From the NCBI RefSeq assembly GCF_011806405.1, contig NZ_JAATOW010000012.1:62001-126000 (forward strand): a DNA stretch of 64,000 nt. The letters run 5' to 3'. The translations under genes and the position numbers were made by a program. The stretch comes from Pseudooceanicola sp. HF7 (GTDB lineage: Bacteria; Pseudomonadota; Alphaproteobacteria; Rhodobacterales; Rhodobacteraceae). Below, piece after piece: positions 18,194 to 27,033 of this stretch. How positions within the stretch are numbered: the first letter of the stretch is position 1; each line of letters begins with the position of its first letter. The notes under the pieces were generated by a model. It was not told the DNA's origin. It ran no database searches and worked only from the letters and a program-made list of their open reading frames with translations.

Positions 18194-19501
18194 ATGACCG
18201 ACCTCACCCCCCGTGAAATCGTCTCGGAACTGGACCGTTTCATCATCGGACAAAAGGACGCCAAGCGCGCCGTGGCCGTGGCCCTTCGCAACCGCTGGCG
18301 CCGCAAGAAACTGTCCGACGACCTTCGTGACGAAGTTTATCCCAAGAACATCCTGATGATCGGCCCGACCGGCGTCGGCAAGACAGAGATCTCGCGCCGC
18401 CTGGCCAAGCTGGCACGCGCGCCCTTCATCAAGGTCGAGGCCACGAAGTTCACGGAGGTCGGCTATGTCGGCCGCGACGTGGAACAGATCGTGCGTGACC
18501 TGGTGGACAGCGCCATCGCCCAGACCCGCGAATACATGCGCGAAGACGTGAAGGCCAAGGCCCATGATTCCGCCGAAGAGCGCGTGATCGACGCCATCGC
18601 CGGCACGGACGCCCGCGAAGGCACGCGCGAGATGTTCCGCAAGAAGCTGCGCGACGGCCAGCTTGACGACACGATCATCTCTCTCGAGGTGGCGGATAAC
18701 TCCAACCCGCTCGGCGCGATGGACATTCCCGGCCAGCCCTCCGGCCAGATGGGCATGATGAACTTGGGCGATATCTTCGGGAAGGCCTTCGGCGGACGGA
18801 CGGTCACCAAGAAGCTGCGCGTGGCGGACAGCTATGAGCTGCTGATCAGCGAAGAGGCCGACAAGCTTCTGGACGATGAAACCGTGAACCGCGCCGCGCT
18901 GAAATCGGTCGAGGAAAACGGCATCGTCTTCCTGGATGAGATCGACAAGGTCTGCGCCCGCCAGGACGCCCGTGGCGGCGATGTCTCCCGCGAGGGGGTG
19001 CAGCGCGACCTGCTGCCGCTGATCGAAGGCACGACCGTTTCCACCAAGCATGGCCCGGTCAAGACGGACCACATCCTGTTCATTGCCTCCGGCGCCTTCC
19101 ACATCGCCAAGCCCTCTGACCTGCTGCCCGAGCTTCAGGGCCGCCTGCCGATCCGGGTCGAGCTGCGCGCGCTGACGGAAGAGGACTTCGTGCGCATCCT
19201 GACGGAAACGGACAACGCCCTGACCCGCCAATACGCAGAGATGCTGGGCACGGAAGAGGTGAAGGTCGAATTCACAGAAGACGGCATTCACGCCATCGCC
19301 CGCATCGCCGCAGAGGTGAACGCCAGCGTGGAGAACATCGGCGCCCGTCGCCTTTACACGGTGATCGAACGCGTTTTCGAAGAGCTCTCCTTCACCGCGC
19401 CCGACCGCACCGGAGAGGTCGTCTCGGTCGATGCGGCCTTCGTCGAGAAAAACGTGGGCCAGCTCGCGGCCTCCACCGACCTCAGCCGCTACGTGCTGTA
19501 A
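18194..19501 (+). CDS. hslU: ATP-dependent protease ATPase subunit HslU (ClpY)
   Basis: HslU is the AAA+ unfoldase that feeds HslV. The 435-residue product shows Walker [10 protein letters not shown] at residues 57-65 and Walker B VFLDEIDK near 245. An I-domain in the middle contains [12 protein letters not shown]. The C-terminus ends DLSRYVL, the kind of tail that docks into HslV. The ATG at 18194 follows AAAGGACGGAAGA; a longer open frame upstream has no support. It is about 90 bases after the membrane-protein gene and probably on the same heat-shock transcript. Confidence 0.96.
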   Translation: MTDLTPREIVSELDRFIIGQKDAKRAVAVALRNRWRRKKLSDDLRDEVYPKNILMIGPTGVGKTEISRRLAKLARAPFIKVEATKFTEVGYVGRDVEQIVRDLVDSAIAQTREYMREDVKAKAHDSAEERVIDAIAGTDAREGTREMFRKKLRDGQLDDTIISLEVADNSNPLGAMDIPGQPSGQMGMMNLGDIFGKAFGGRTVTKKLRVADSYELLISEEADKLLDDETVNRAALKSVEENGIVFLDEIDKVCARQDARGGDVSREGVQRDLLPLIEGTTVSTKHGPVKTDHILFIASGAFHIAKPSDLLPELQGRLPIRVELRALTEEDFVRILTETDNALTRQYAEMLGTEEVKVEFTEDGIHAIARIAAEVNASVENIGARRLYTVIERVFEELSFTAPDRTGEVVSVDAAFVEKNVGQLAASTDLSRYVL

Positions 19502-19505
19502 CACG

Positions 19506-19538
19506 CATGGGCGGTGGCCCGCCTGGCCGCCGCCCATG
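19506..19538. terminator. Hairpin downstream of hslU
   Basis: CATGGGCGG (19506-19514) pairs with CCGCCCATG (19530-19538). The loop is GC-rich and can fold further, and there is no T run. It begins four bases after the hslU stop. Confidence 0.4.
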
Positions 19539-19573
19539 GCCCGGTCCCGTGGCGTCTACGCCGCAGACCGCGC

Positions 19574-19604
19574 AAGGGCAGGCGGCCTCGACCGCCTGCG
19601 CCTT
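19574..19604. terminator. Probable bidirectional terminator between hslU and the epimerase gene
   Basis: AAGG plus GCAGGCGG (19574-19585) pairs with CCGCCTGC and, after one bulged base, CCTT (19592-19604), around a 6-base loop. It lies between two convergent genes and is followed by CTTT on one side and AAGG/CCTT on the other. Confidence 0.5.
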
Positions 19605-19631
19605 TGATCACACCAGGATGGAAATGCGCCT

Positions 19632-20522
19632 CTAGCGCTCCACGTAGCGCCGCCAGCCGTGTTTCGGGGTGAAACCGACCATCTGCTTGGCCTTGCCATT
19701 GGCATAGAAGGTATCCTGCGGCCCCATCTCCGCACGCACCGGAACACCTTCGTAGAAGGTGCTGATGATCTCATCCGTCGGCATGTCGACAGAGCTGTCG
19801 TCATTGGAGACGTTGAAGACCTCGTAGCCCAGGCCATCCGTCTTCAGGCAGCAATCCACCATGTGACCCAGATCCCGCGCGTCGATGTAAGCAAAGATGT
19901 TGCGGCGGCGCAGGGATGGATCCGCAATATATTGTGGGAAGTCGCGGGCGTATTCATGCGGCTCGATCACGTTGTTGATCCGAAGCCCGTAGATGTCGAT
20001 GCCAGAGCGCTGCTGGAAGCTGCGCGCCGTGACCTCGTTCACCACCTTGGACATGGCATAGCTGTCCTCCGGCACGGTGGGGTGATCCTCGTCCACGGGC
20101 ACGTACTCCGGCTTGCGCTCCCCATCCGCGAAACAGACGCCATAGGTCGTTTCGGAAGAGGCAAAGATCACCTTTGGCACGCCGAATTTCACCGCGGCAT
20201 CCAGGATGTTGTAGGTGCCCAGCACGTTCACCCGGTAGCATTCGTTGTCCGAGGTGACGAGGATCCGGGGGATGGCCGCGAAATGCACCACCGCGTCGAA
20301 CTTCGGCACGCCGGTCCCCGCCTCAAGCTCGTCCAGGCCCGCATAGCTGGCCATGATGTCAAAGACCTGACCGGCATCTGTGATATCGGCGATCCGGGTT
20401 TCCACCCCCGGCATGTCCAGCGGGACCCGATCCACGTTCAGGACCCGGTGACCCTGTTCGATGAGATGAGCGATGGCGTGACGCCCGGCCTTGCCGGATC
20501 CGCCGGTGAACATGATGCGCAT
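19632..20522 (-). CDS. NAD-dependent epimerase/dehydratase (extended SDR)
   Basis: This 296-residue protein has the nucleotide-binding start MRIMFTGGSGKAGRHAI. The catalytic set is S122/S123 (FASSETTYG), Y155 and K159 (SYAMSK). It is of the UDP-glucose 4-epimerase-like family, but the substrate cannot be told from sequence. The segment PEDSYAMSKVVNE and the C-terminal GFTPKHGWRRYVE tail suggest a sugar-nucleotide or uronate substrate. The start at 20522 is chosen over a longer open frame because the Rossmann motif begins there. It stands alone, convergent with hslU. Confidence 0.82.
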   Translation of the reverse strand: MRIMFTGGSGKAGRHAIAHLIEQGHRVLNVDRVPLDMPGVETRIADITDAGQVFDIMASYAGLDELEAGTGVPKFDAVVHFAAIPRILVTSDNECYRVNVLGTYNILDAAVKFGVPKVIFASSETTYGVCFADGERKPEYVPVDEDHPTVPEDSYAMSKVVNEVTARSFQQRSGIDIYGLRINNVIEPHEYARDFPQYIADPSLRRRNIFAYIDARDLGHMVDCCLKTDGLGYEVFNVSNDDSSVDMPTDEIISTFYEGVPVRAEMGPQDTFYANGKAKQMVGFTPKHGWRRYVER

Positions 20523-20583
20523 GGATGACCTCCCTGTTTCCTTCGGGCCATCCTGACCCCGCCGGGCCAGAGCTGCAACCAGC

Positions 20584-21201
20584 TCAGCGGTTGCGGCGCA
20601 GATAGACGTAATAGGCGCCGGTGCCGCCATGGCGAAGATGGGCGGCCGTCACCTGCAGCACCAGGTGCGACAGGGGCGGCTGGGACAGCCAGTGGGGCAG
20701 CTGGTGGCGCAGGACGCCGTGGCGGACCGGAATCGGCCCGTCCTCGTCCCGGTCACGGCCCTTGCCGGTGATGACCAGCACGAGGCGGCAGTCATTGGAG
20801 ACCGCGCGCAGGATGAAGGCCGTCAAGGCCCGGTGCGCCCGGTCCACGGTCATCCCGTGCAGGTCGATCCGGGCATCCGGCGCGACCTTGCCCTTCTTCA
20901 TCCGGGAATGGGTCTTCTTGTCCATGCGCACCGGGGCGGCATGCAGGCGTTCGTGGATCGGCGCCAGCAGGTCATGGGATCCGGCGCTGCGGGTGGCCTT
21001 TTCGCCCAGCCGAAAGGGCTCCAGCCGATGCGGCGGGGCCGGGGGCTCCAGCGCGGCCTTGCGCTTTTCGCCCGCAGGCGCCTTGGGCGCGGGGGCGTGG
21101 GGGGCAAAGGGCTTCTTCTCCGGCGCCAGGCGCTCAGCAGTGCCGGCCACCTTGTTCCAGAGCTCAAGCTCCTCGGGGCGGACACGCCTGCGCCGGCTCA
21201 C
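20584..21201 (-). CDS. Smr-domain protein
   Basis: A 205-residue protein with a basic, proline/alanine-rich N-terminal half (MSRRRRVRPEELELW, then many KAPAGEK-type residues). A C-terminal Smr (small MutS-related) domain follows, with DARIDLHGMTVDRAHRAL and LVLVITGKGRDRDEDG. Smr domains are DNA or RNA endonucleases or nicking modules, and the DLHG and TGKG motifs are intact. The start overlaps the mltA stop by 4 bases, so the two are translated together. The specific role in this group is unknown. Confidence 0.88.
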   Translation of the reverse strand: MSRRRRVRPEELELWNKVAGTAERLAPEKKPFAPHAPAPKAPAGEKRKAALEPPAPPHRLEPFRLGEKATRSAGSHDLLAPIHERLHAAPVRMDKKTHSRMKKGKVAPDARIDLHGMTVDRAHRALTAFILRAVSNDCRLVLVITGKGRDRDEDGPIPVRHGVLRHQLPHWLSQPPLSHLVLQVTAAHLRHGGTGAYYVYLRRNR

Positions 21202-22292
21202 GGCGTGACCTCTTCCAGCATGGCATAGGCCCTCTGGATCGGCAGCAGCACGACCATCCTACCCGTATCGCGGACGCGCCCGGCCTCTCGCTGGGCAACG
21301 CTGCCCGTGCCCATGAAGACATCGGCCCGCTGCGGCCCCTTGATGGCCGAGCCCGTATCCTGAGCCACCATCAATCGCCGCATGGCGCGGAACCCCTCTT
21401 TCTCTATCCAGACCGGGGCCCCCAATGGCACATAGCGGGGATCCACCGCAAGGCTGCGGCGGCTGGTAAGGGGACGGTTCATCGCCCCCTTGGGCCCGTC
21501 CTCGGGGGTAACGCCCGAAATTTCACGGAAAAAGACGTAAGAGGGGTTGGTGCGCAGCAGCTCTGCGCCCTTCTGCGGGTTACGCCGTACCCAGTTGCTG
21601 ATCACGGGTATGGAGACCTGGCTCCACTCGTAGATGCCCTGGCGGACCATCTCCTCTCCGATGGAGCGGTATTCGTGACCGTTGTTGCCCGCGTAGCCCA
21701 GCCGGATCTGGCTGCCGTCCTCCAGGTCGATGCGCCCCGATCCCTGGATCTGCAGGAAGGTCAGCGCGACCGGGTCGGCGACCCAGGCGATCTCAAGCCC
21801 GCGGCCCGCCAGGGCGCCTGCGTCGATCTCTGCCCGCGTGTACCAGCTTTGGCCCGAGGGCGCGTCGGGCGGCAGGCTGTAGAGCGGATGGCGGTATTCC
21901 TCTGTCCGGACCCGGGAGCCGGGGATTTCCGGTTCGAAATAGCCGGTGAACAGGGTGGGGGCACCATCCTGGATCAGGACCGGCGTGAAGATCAGCTCGA
22001 AGAAAGCGCGCGCGCTCAGGGGCGTTTCGGCCTGCTCGCGCGCCAGGGCACAAATCGCGCCCCAGTCGGCATCCCTCAGGTCGCCACAGGTGCGCAGAAA
22101 AACCTCAAGCGCGGCGGCATGGTCATCCCCCGTCCAACCCGGCAGATCCGCGTAGGAGAGGACGGAATAGGTCACCTCCGGAAAAAGCGGAAGCGCCTCC
22201 GTTTCCAGAGGCGCTTCCTGCGCATTCGTCAATTGCGGCGCGGTCGAGAGCGCCAGGGTCAGGGCATATGCCGCCAGACCCCGCAGGGTCAT
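21198..22292 (-). CDS. mltA: Membrane-bound lytic murein transglycosylase A
   Basis: MltA cleaves the MurNAc-GlcNAc bond of peptidoglycan, leaving 1,6-anhydro ends. The 364-residue product begins with a signal peptide (MTLRGLAAYALTLALSTAPQLTNAQ). There is no lipobox cysteine, so it is probably periplasmic rather than a lipoprotein. It contains the MltA barrel (TGYFEPEIPGSR, LQIQGSGRIDLEDG, GYAGNNGHEYRSIG). A C-terminal 3D domain has the conserved aspartates in MVAQDTGSAIKGPQRADVF. It lies between the Tim44-domain gene and smr with 4-base overlaps on both sides. Confidence 0.94.
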   Translation of the reverse strand: MTLRGLAAYALTLALSTAPQLTNAQEAPLETEALPLFPEVTYSVLSYADLPGWTGDDHAAALEVFLRTCGDLRDADWGAICALAREQAETPLSARAFFELIFTPVLIQDGAPTLFTGYFEPEIPGSRVRTEEYRHPLYSLPPDAPSGQSWYTRAEIDAGALAGRGLEIAWVADPVALTFLQIQGSGRIDLEDGSQIRLGYAGNNGHEYRSIGEEMVRQGIYEWSQVSIPVISNWVRRNPQKGAELLRTNPSYVFFREISGVTPEDGPKGAMNRPLTSRRSLAVDPRYVPLGAPVWIEKEGFRAMRRLMVAQDTGSAIKGPQRADVFMGTGSVAQREAGRVRDTGRMVVLLPIQRAYAMLEEVTP

Positions 22293-22948
22293 TCACCCGT
22301 CGCGACCAGGTACCAGTTCAGGTCGTCGCTGCCCATCTTCCGCTCGAAGGTCCAGCTGTCCTTCAGGGTCTTCACCTTGCCCGGCTCGCCCTCGACGATG
22401 TCACCAGAGGCATCGCGCACCACCTGGATGATCTGGCCAAGGAACCGCACGGTCATTTCCGCGGTCTGGGTCTTGGGATCGAACTCGGCCGCGTTCAAGG
22501 TCATTTCCCGCACGCCGACGAACTCTGCCTCGACGGTCAGGCCCTGTTGTTCACGGGCCGCGATCACCTCTGCGAAGCTGTCATGGACATCCTCGGCCAG
22601 GAAATCTTTCACCTCGGACAGGTCGCCCTTTTCAAAGCCCATGAGGATCATCTCATAGGCCGCACGGGCACCGGTCAGGAATTCCGCGACGTTGAAATGG
22701 GGCTCCACGGCCTTCATCTGCGCCAGGGCACGGGCGGCCTGGCTGTCTTCCGCAACGTGATCCGTGATATCCGGATCGGGCCCGCCTTCAATCACCTCGA
22801 AGGTGCTGCTGCGGGTATCTGCATGGGGCTGCGTCGGGGCGGGCGGTTTTTCGTACCCTTCACGGGTGCCAAGAACACTCCGCAACCTCAGGATCAGGAA
22901 AATAGCGATCCCTGCTAGGACGAGGAGTTGTAGAATTGGCGACGACAT
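22289..22948 (-). CDS. Tim44/TimA-domain inner-membrane protein
   Basis: A 219-residue protein with one N-terminal membrane helix (SSPILQLLVLAGIAIFLILRL), a proline-rich linker, and a C-terminal Tim44-like domain. The domain contains FLTGARAAYEMILMGFEKGDLSEVKDFL and TAEMTVRFLGQIIQVVRD. Such bacterial relatives of the mitochondrial import motor protein occur in many alphaproteobacteria. The ones I know of are anchored and face the cytoplasm; their role is poorly defined. It heads the leftward tim44-mltA-smr unit, divergent from fxsA. Confidence 0.88.
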   Translation of the reverse strand: MSSPILQLLVLAGIAIFLILRLRSVLGTREGYEKPPAPTQPHADTRSSTFEVIEGGPDPDITDHVAEDSQAARALAQMKAVEPHFNVAEFLTGARAAYEMILMGFEKGDLSEVKDFLAEDVHDSFAEVIAAREQQGLTVEAEFVGVREMTLNAAEFDPKTQTAEMTVRFLGQIIQVVRDASGDIVEGEPGKVKTLKDSWTFERKMGSDDLNWYLVATGE

Positions 22949-23051
22949 CTGTACCTCTCGGGCCTCCGGCCATGGTAAATTCTGCTCTCCTCCCTATGTA
23001 GGTGACAGGGTGCACCGAGTCCACGTTTCCGGAGAATAAGGAGTAACATTC

Positions 23052-23546
23052 ATGTGGCTGCTTCTGGCCTTCATAGCGGTCCCGCTGATCGAGATCGCGC
23101 TCTTCATCCAGGTCGGCGGCCTGATCGGCCTGTGGCCGACGCTTGCAATCGTGCTGGGCACCGCGGTCCTGGGCACCTGGCTGGTCCGCCAGCAGGGGAT
23201 GCAGGCTATCGGGAATATCCAGCGCAGTTTCAATGAACTGTCCGATCCCTCCGCGCCGCTCGCGGATGCGGCGATGATCCTGCTGGCCGGCGCCCTGCTA
23301 CTGACGCCGGGCTTCTTCACCGATGCCCTTGGCTTTGCCCTGCTGACCCCCGCGTTCCGCCACGCCGCCTTCGGCTTCCTGAAAAAGCGCGTGAAAATGA
23401 AAAGCTTTTCCTATGGCTCGCAGACGGAATACCGGCGCGATCCCTATGGCGCCTCCGGCCAGTCCGACGTGATCGAAGGCGAGTATACCGAGGTAGAGCC
23501 CCCGAAACGCCCGACCCATCGCCCCTCTGGCTGGACCAAGCACTGA
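23052..23546 (+). CDS. fxsA: FxsA-family membrane protein
   Basis: FxsA is a small inner-membrane protein, named for suppressing F-exclusion of phage T7. The 164-residue product shows the family start MWLLLAFIAVPLIEIALFIQVGG, then GLWPTLAIVLGTAVLGTWLVRQQG, and a third membrane segment AAMILLAGALLLTPGFFTDALG. The last 60 residues are hydrophilic. The family is recognised with confidence; its normal cell function is not established. Confidence 0.9.
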   Translation: MWLLLAFIAVPLIEIALFIQVGGLIGLWPTLAIVLGTAVLGTWLVRQQGMQAIGNIQRSFNELSDPSAPLADAAMILLAGALLLTPGFFTDALGFALLTPAFRHAAFGFLKKRVKMKSFSYGSQTEYRRDPYGASGQSDVIEGEYTEVEPPKRPTHRPSGWTKH

Positions 23547-23638
23547 AGCGGCGCATCATCGGTAATGAAACGTTGAGACGCCCCGGCAATACTGCTACCA
23601 CCTCGCTGACCTGAATTTCACTCCGCAGGAGCCGATTG

Positions 23639-24124
23639 ATGACCGACGCGCAAAACGGTGCCGCCCAGCAGGCACCCCAGGTGAAGATGAACGTCCTGAC
23701 CCAGTACATCCGGGACATGTCGTTCGAAAACATCCTGTCCCGCAAACCCTCCACCGGCCAGGTGCAGCCGGACGTGAAGGTGCAGGTGGCCCTGGACGCC
23801 AAGAAGCGCGAGACCGAAAATCAGTACGAAGTGCTGATGAAGCTGACCGTGAATTCCAACGCCAAGGACAGCGGTGATCCGATGTTCCTGATGGAGCTGG
23901 AATATGTCGGCCTGTTCAACATCGAAGGCGTGCCGGAAGAGCAGATGCATCCCTTCCTGCTGATCGAATGCCCGCGCATGCTGTTCCCCTTCGTGCGCCG
24001 CATCGTGTCCGACGTGACGCGCGACGGTGGCTTCCCGCCGCTGAACCTGGACACGATCGACTTCGTTGCCCTGTACCGCGCGGAACTGCAACGCCGCGCC
24101 GCGGCTCAGCAGCCCGCGAACTGA
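23639..24124 (+). CDS. secB: Protein-export chaperone SecB
   Basis: SecB is the tetrameric chaperone that keeps preproteins unfolded and hands them to SecA. The 161-residue product shows VLTQYIRDMSFENI near residues 20-33 and the acidic C-terminal half with EQMHPFLLIECPRMLFPFVRRIVSDVTRDGGFPPL, which is diagnostic. The ATG at 23639 is preferred over an in-frame TTG immediately before it. It is followed by two closely related hairpins (24134-24195). The secB-dnaQ neighbourhood near the origin is common in this group. Confidence 0.95.
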   Translation: MTDAQNGAAQQAPQVKMNVLTQYIRDMSFENILSRKPSTGQVQPDVKVQVALDAKKRETENQYEVLMKLTVNSNAKDSGDPMFLMELEYVGLFNIEGVPEEQMHPFLLIECPRMLFPFVRRIVSDVTRDGGFPPLNLDTIDFVALYRAELQRRAAAQQPAN

Positions 24125-24133
24125 TCCCGATCC

Positions 24134-24155
24134 GGGTGCGTGGCCTCACGCACCC
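24134..24155. terminator. First of two related hairpins after secB
   Basis: GGGTGCGTG (24134-24142), loop GCCT, CACGCACCC (24147-24155): a perfect 9-base stem. It lies 10 bases after the secB stop, without a T run. Confidence 0.55.
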
Positions 24156-24169
24156 CCAAGATCCCGTAG

Positions 24170-24195
24170 GGTGCGTGCTATGCACGCACCTTTTT
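24170..24195 (+). terminator. Second hairpin after secB, with T run
   Basis: GGTGCGTGC (24170-24178), loop TAT, GCACGCACC (24182-24190), then TTTTT. It repeats nearly the same stem sequence as the hairpin 15 bases upstream. This one fits a rho-independent terminator for secB. Confidence 0.8.
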
Positions 24196-24238
24196 CATGT
24201 CTGACATCTGCTCTTTCGCGCAGGACCCCGGGCGCGGC

Positions 24239-24931
24239 TCAGCCCAGCGTCTTCCAAAGCGCCTCTTCCCCAAGCTTTTCGACAAAATCCGCATGAGCCG
24301 CGCGCTCTTCTTCCGTCAGCTTTGATCCAAGCGCGACGGGACGCGGGCGCGGGCGCCAGTCCGCTTCCTGATCCATCCCGGACCGGTTGCCCTGGTTGGC
24401 CTGCAAGACAAGCCCAGGCTGCCGCCCGCCGATCAGCTCAAGGTACACCTCAGCCAGGATCTCGGAGTCCAGCAGCGCCCCGTGCAGCGTCCGGGCAGAG
24501 TTGTCGATGCCGAAGCGGCGGCAAAGCGCATCCAGAGAGGCCGGAGAGCCGGGGAATTTCTTGCGCGCGATGGCCAGCGTGTCGATCGCCTGCTCCCAGG
24601 GCAGCTTCGGCATTCCCAGCCAGCCCAGCTCCGCGTTCAGGAACTTCATGTCGAAGGCTGCATTGTGGATGACCAGCTTGGCATCCCCGACGAAGTCCAG
24701 GAACCCCTGGGCCACGTCCCGGAACAGCGGCTTGTCACGCAGGAATTCCTCGGACAGGCCATGCACCTTGAAGGCCTCTTCGGGCACGTCCCGCTGCGGG
24801 TTGATATAGACGTGATAGGTCTCGCCCGTCGGCACGTGGTTCAGCAGCTCCACACCGCCGATCTCGACCAGCCGGTCGCCCTGTTCGGGCTCGAAACCGG
24901 TGGTTTCCGTATCCATCACGATTTCACGCAT
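24239..24931 (-). CDS. dnaQ: DNA polymerase III epsilon subunit (3'-5' proofreading exonuclease)
   Basis: This is the proofreading exonuclease of the replicase core. The 230-residue product shows Exo I with D7 and E9 (MDTETTGFEP), Exo II HNAAFDMKFLNAELG, and Exo III HGALLDSEILAEVY. The start is MREIVMD at 24931, which overlaps the end of coaE by 8 bases; the longer open frame upstream is antisense-like and lies inside coaE. It is the last gene of the leftward maf-aroE-coaE-dnaQ unit. Confidence 0.95.
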   Translation of the reverse strand: MREIVMDTETTGFEPEQGDRLVEIGGVELLNHVPTGETYHVYINPQRDVPEEAFKVHGLSEEFLRDKPLFRDVAQGFLDFVGDAKLVIHNAAFDMKFLNAELGWLGMPKLPWEQAIDTLAIARKKFPGSPASLDALCRRFGIDNSARTLHGALLDSEILAEVYLELIGGRQPGLVLQANQGNRSGMDQEADWRPRPRPVALGSKLTEEERAAHADFVEKLGEEALWKTLG

Positions 24932-25514
24932 GCGTCTTTCCCCTGATCTCAGCCACGATCGCCGCAACCTGGGCGCGGGCATGATCCATCGTATCGGTTT
25001 CGACAACCCATGTCGCCCGCTGCCGCTTCTCCGCATCGGGCATTTGCCGGGCGCGGATCATCTGGAACTGGGCCTCTGTCATGGTGCCCCGTGCCAGTAC
25101 GCGCTCCCGCTGGACGGCCTCGGGCGCGGAAACCACGACAGTGCCGTCAAAGCCCGTTTCCCCACCGCCCTCGAACAGCAGCGGGATATCCAGCACTATG
25201 ATATCGGTCTCTGCCGCCTTGATGAAGGCCCTGCGATCCGCAGAAACCAGCGGATGCACGATCCCTTCGATCTGTGCCAGGGCAGAGGGATCACCGGCTA
25301 TGATCTCCTTCAGCCGGGGACGAGAGACCGCGTTCCCCTCGATCGCATCTGGAAACAGCGCGCCAAGCGGTGCCACCGCCGCGCCGCCCGTGTCGTATAG
25401 CCGGTGCACGGCCGCGTCGGCATCCCACAGCGCGCAGCCCTGCTCCACGAACATCGCGGCCGTGGTCGACTTGCCCATGCCGATGGATCCGGTCAGCCCC
25501 AGAAGAAAGCTCAT
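24924..25514 (-). CDS. coaE: Dephospho-CoA kinase
   Basis: CoaE phosphorylates the 3' hydroxyl of dephospho-CoA in the last step of CoA synthesis. The 196-residue protein begins MSFLLGLTGSIGMGKSTTA, which contains the P-loop at residues 9-16. It continues with the family segments LWDADAAVHRLY and VLDIPLLFEGGGETGFD. It overlaps aroE by 4 bases and dnaQ by 8. Confidence 0.95.
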   Translation of the reverse strand: MSFLLGLTGSIGMGKSTTAAMFVEQGCALWDADAAVHRLYDTGGAAVAPLGALFPDAIEGNAVSRPRLKEIIAGDPSALAQIEGIVHPLVSADRRAFIKAAETDIIVLDIPLLFEGGGETGFDGTVVVSAPEAVQRERVLARGTMTEAQFQMIRARQMPDAEKRQRATWVVETDTMDHARAQVAAIVAEIRGKTHA

Positions 25515-26344
25515 GCCAGCGCCGCCGCCCGCAGGCCCGGCGTGACCTCAGGCTTGGCGCCGAACCAGCGCTCGAAGCCCGGCACGGCCTGGTGCAGCAA
25601 CATGCCCAGCCCGTCGACCACCGTGCAGCCGGCCTCACCGGCAGCGCGCAGCAGGGGGGTCGTCAGCGGGTTATAGACGATATCCGTCACCACCTGCTCC
25701 GGGCGCAGCCCGTCCAGGTTCACCTTCAGGTCCGGTTTGCCCAACATGCCAAGAGAGGTGGTATTCACCACCGTCGCGGCCTCTGTGACCATGCGCCCGG
25801 CATGGACCCATTCGACGACCTTCACGCGATTGCCGAAATCCTGTTGCAGACGCTCCGCCCGCAGCTTGGTGCGGTTGGCGATCTGCACCTCCGGCACGCC
25901 TGCATCCAGCAGCGCCACCACGACCGCACGGGCCGCACCACCGGCCCCCAGCACCGCCGCCGGCCCCGCCGCGGCCTCCCAGCCGGGGGCATTCTGGCGC
26001 AGGTTCTCGATGAAGCCGTAGCCATCGGTGTTATCTGCATGGAAAGAGCCATCTTCCCGGAAGATCAGCGTGTTCGCCGCCCCGATCAGACTGGCCCTGT
26101 CCGTCACGTGAGAGGCCAGTTCAAGCACGGCTTCCTTGTGCGGGAGGGTGACATTGATTCCGGCGAAACCCAACTTGGGCAGGGTGCGCAGCGCCTCTTC
26201 CAGATCCTCGGGACGGACCTCCATGGGGATGTAATGCCCCGGCAGCCCCAGTTCCTTCAGCCAGTAGCCATGCACCTGCGGAGACCGGCTATGACCGATG
26301 GGACAGCCGATCACGCCGGCCAGTGGGATCTTTTCGGAACTCAT
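25511..26344 (-). CDS. aroE: Shikimate dehydrogenase (NADP+)
   Basis: AroE reduces 3-dehydroshikimate in the aromatic amino acid pathway. The 277-residue product shows the shikimate-binding GCPIGHSRSPQVH near the N-terminus and the catalytic lysine in NVTLPHKEAV. The NADP-binding loop is GAGGAARAV, followed by the NRT segment. It sits between maf and coaE with 4-base overlaps on both sides. Confidence 0.95.
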   Translation of the reverse strand: MSSEKIPLAGVIGCPIGHSRSPQVHGYWLKELGLPGHYIPMEVRPEDLEEALRTLPKLGFAGINVTLPHKEAVLELASHVTDRASLIGAANTLIFREDGSFHADNTDGYGFIENLRQNAPGWEAAAGPAAVLGAGGAARAVVVALLDAGVPEVQIANRTKLRAERLQQDFGNRVKVVEWVHAGRMVTEAATVVNTTSLGMLGKPDLKVNLDGLRPEQVVTDIVYNPLTTPLLRAAGEAGCTVVDGLGMLLHQAVPGFERWFGAKPEVTPGLRAAALA

Positions 26345-26940
26345 GCCTCCAGGGCTCCTCTCAGGATCAGGTAATCAAGTAACTCCAGCAACGGCAAACC
26401 CAGGATGGCGAAGTAATCGCCCTCGATCCGCGAAAACAGCCGGCTGCCCTCTGCCTCGACCTGGTATGCACCGCAGGACCAGGAAATATCCGGCCAGTTC
26501 CGCGCCACGTAGCTTTCCAGGTAGGCCGGAGAGAGCTCTCTCATGGTCATCTTCACTTCGCTCAGCTTGCGCCAGACCGGGCGTCCACCCTCATGCACGA
26601 CCGCCGCGGTGTAAAGGGAATGCCGCTTGCCGGACAGCGCGCGGATCTGTTCCATGGCCTGATCGGGGGTTTCCGGCTTGGAATAGATGCGCCCTTCGCA
26701 TGCCAACACCTGGTCGCAACCGATGGTCAGCGCCTCAGGATGCTTCATGCCGACCCGTTCCGATTTCAGCTGGGCCAGGGCATCGGCGATGTTCCGTGCG
26801 CTTTCCCCCTCTGCCTGGAGCGCCTCTCGCACCATGTCTTCATCGACGCGGGGCTTGGCGATTTCAAAGCTCACGCCGGCGCGTTTGAGCAGTTCGGCAC
26901 GGATCGCAGAACCGGAGGCAAGAAGGATCGGAAGGCCCAT
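26341..26940 (-). CDS. maf: Maf-family nucleotide pyrophosphatase
   Basis: Maf proteins hydrolyse canonical and modified nucleoside triphosphates. The 199-residue product has the family start LLASGSAIRAELLKRAGVSF and the active-site region TIGCDQVLACEGRIYSKPE (in many relatives GADTVV). The start codon at 26940 directly borders the proposed replication origin. It heads the leftward unit maf-aroE-coaE-dnaQ. Whether it is the dTTP/UTP or the 7-methyl-GTP subtype is not clear from reading. Confidence 0.9.
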   Translation of the reverse strand: MGLPILLASGSAIRAELLKRAGVSFEIAKPRVDEDMVREALQAEGESARNIADALAQLKSERVGMKHPEALTIGCDQVLACEGRIYSKPETPDQAMEQIRALSGKRHSLYTAAVVHEGGRPVWRKLSEVKMTMRELSPAYLESYVARNWPDISWSCGAYQVEAEGSRLFSRIEGDYFAILGLPLLELLDYLILRGALEA

Positions 26941-27033
26941 TGGGGATAAACCTGTTCAGAAACACTGATGAACTCGCCGGTTCTTCTGGGAAAAAAAGGG
27001 GCTGGACGCAACCTTTGACCGGAGGCTGTGCGC

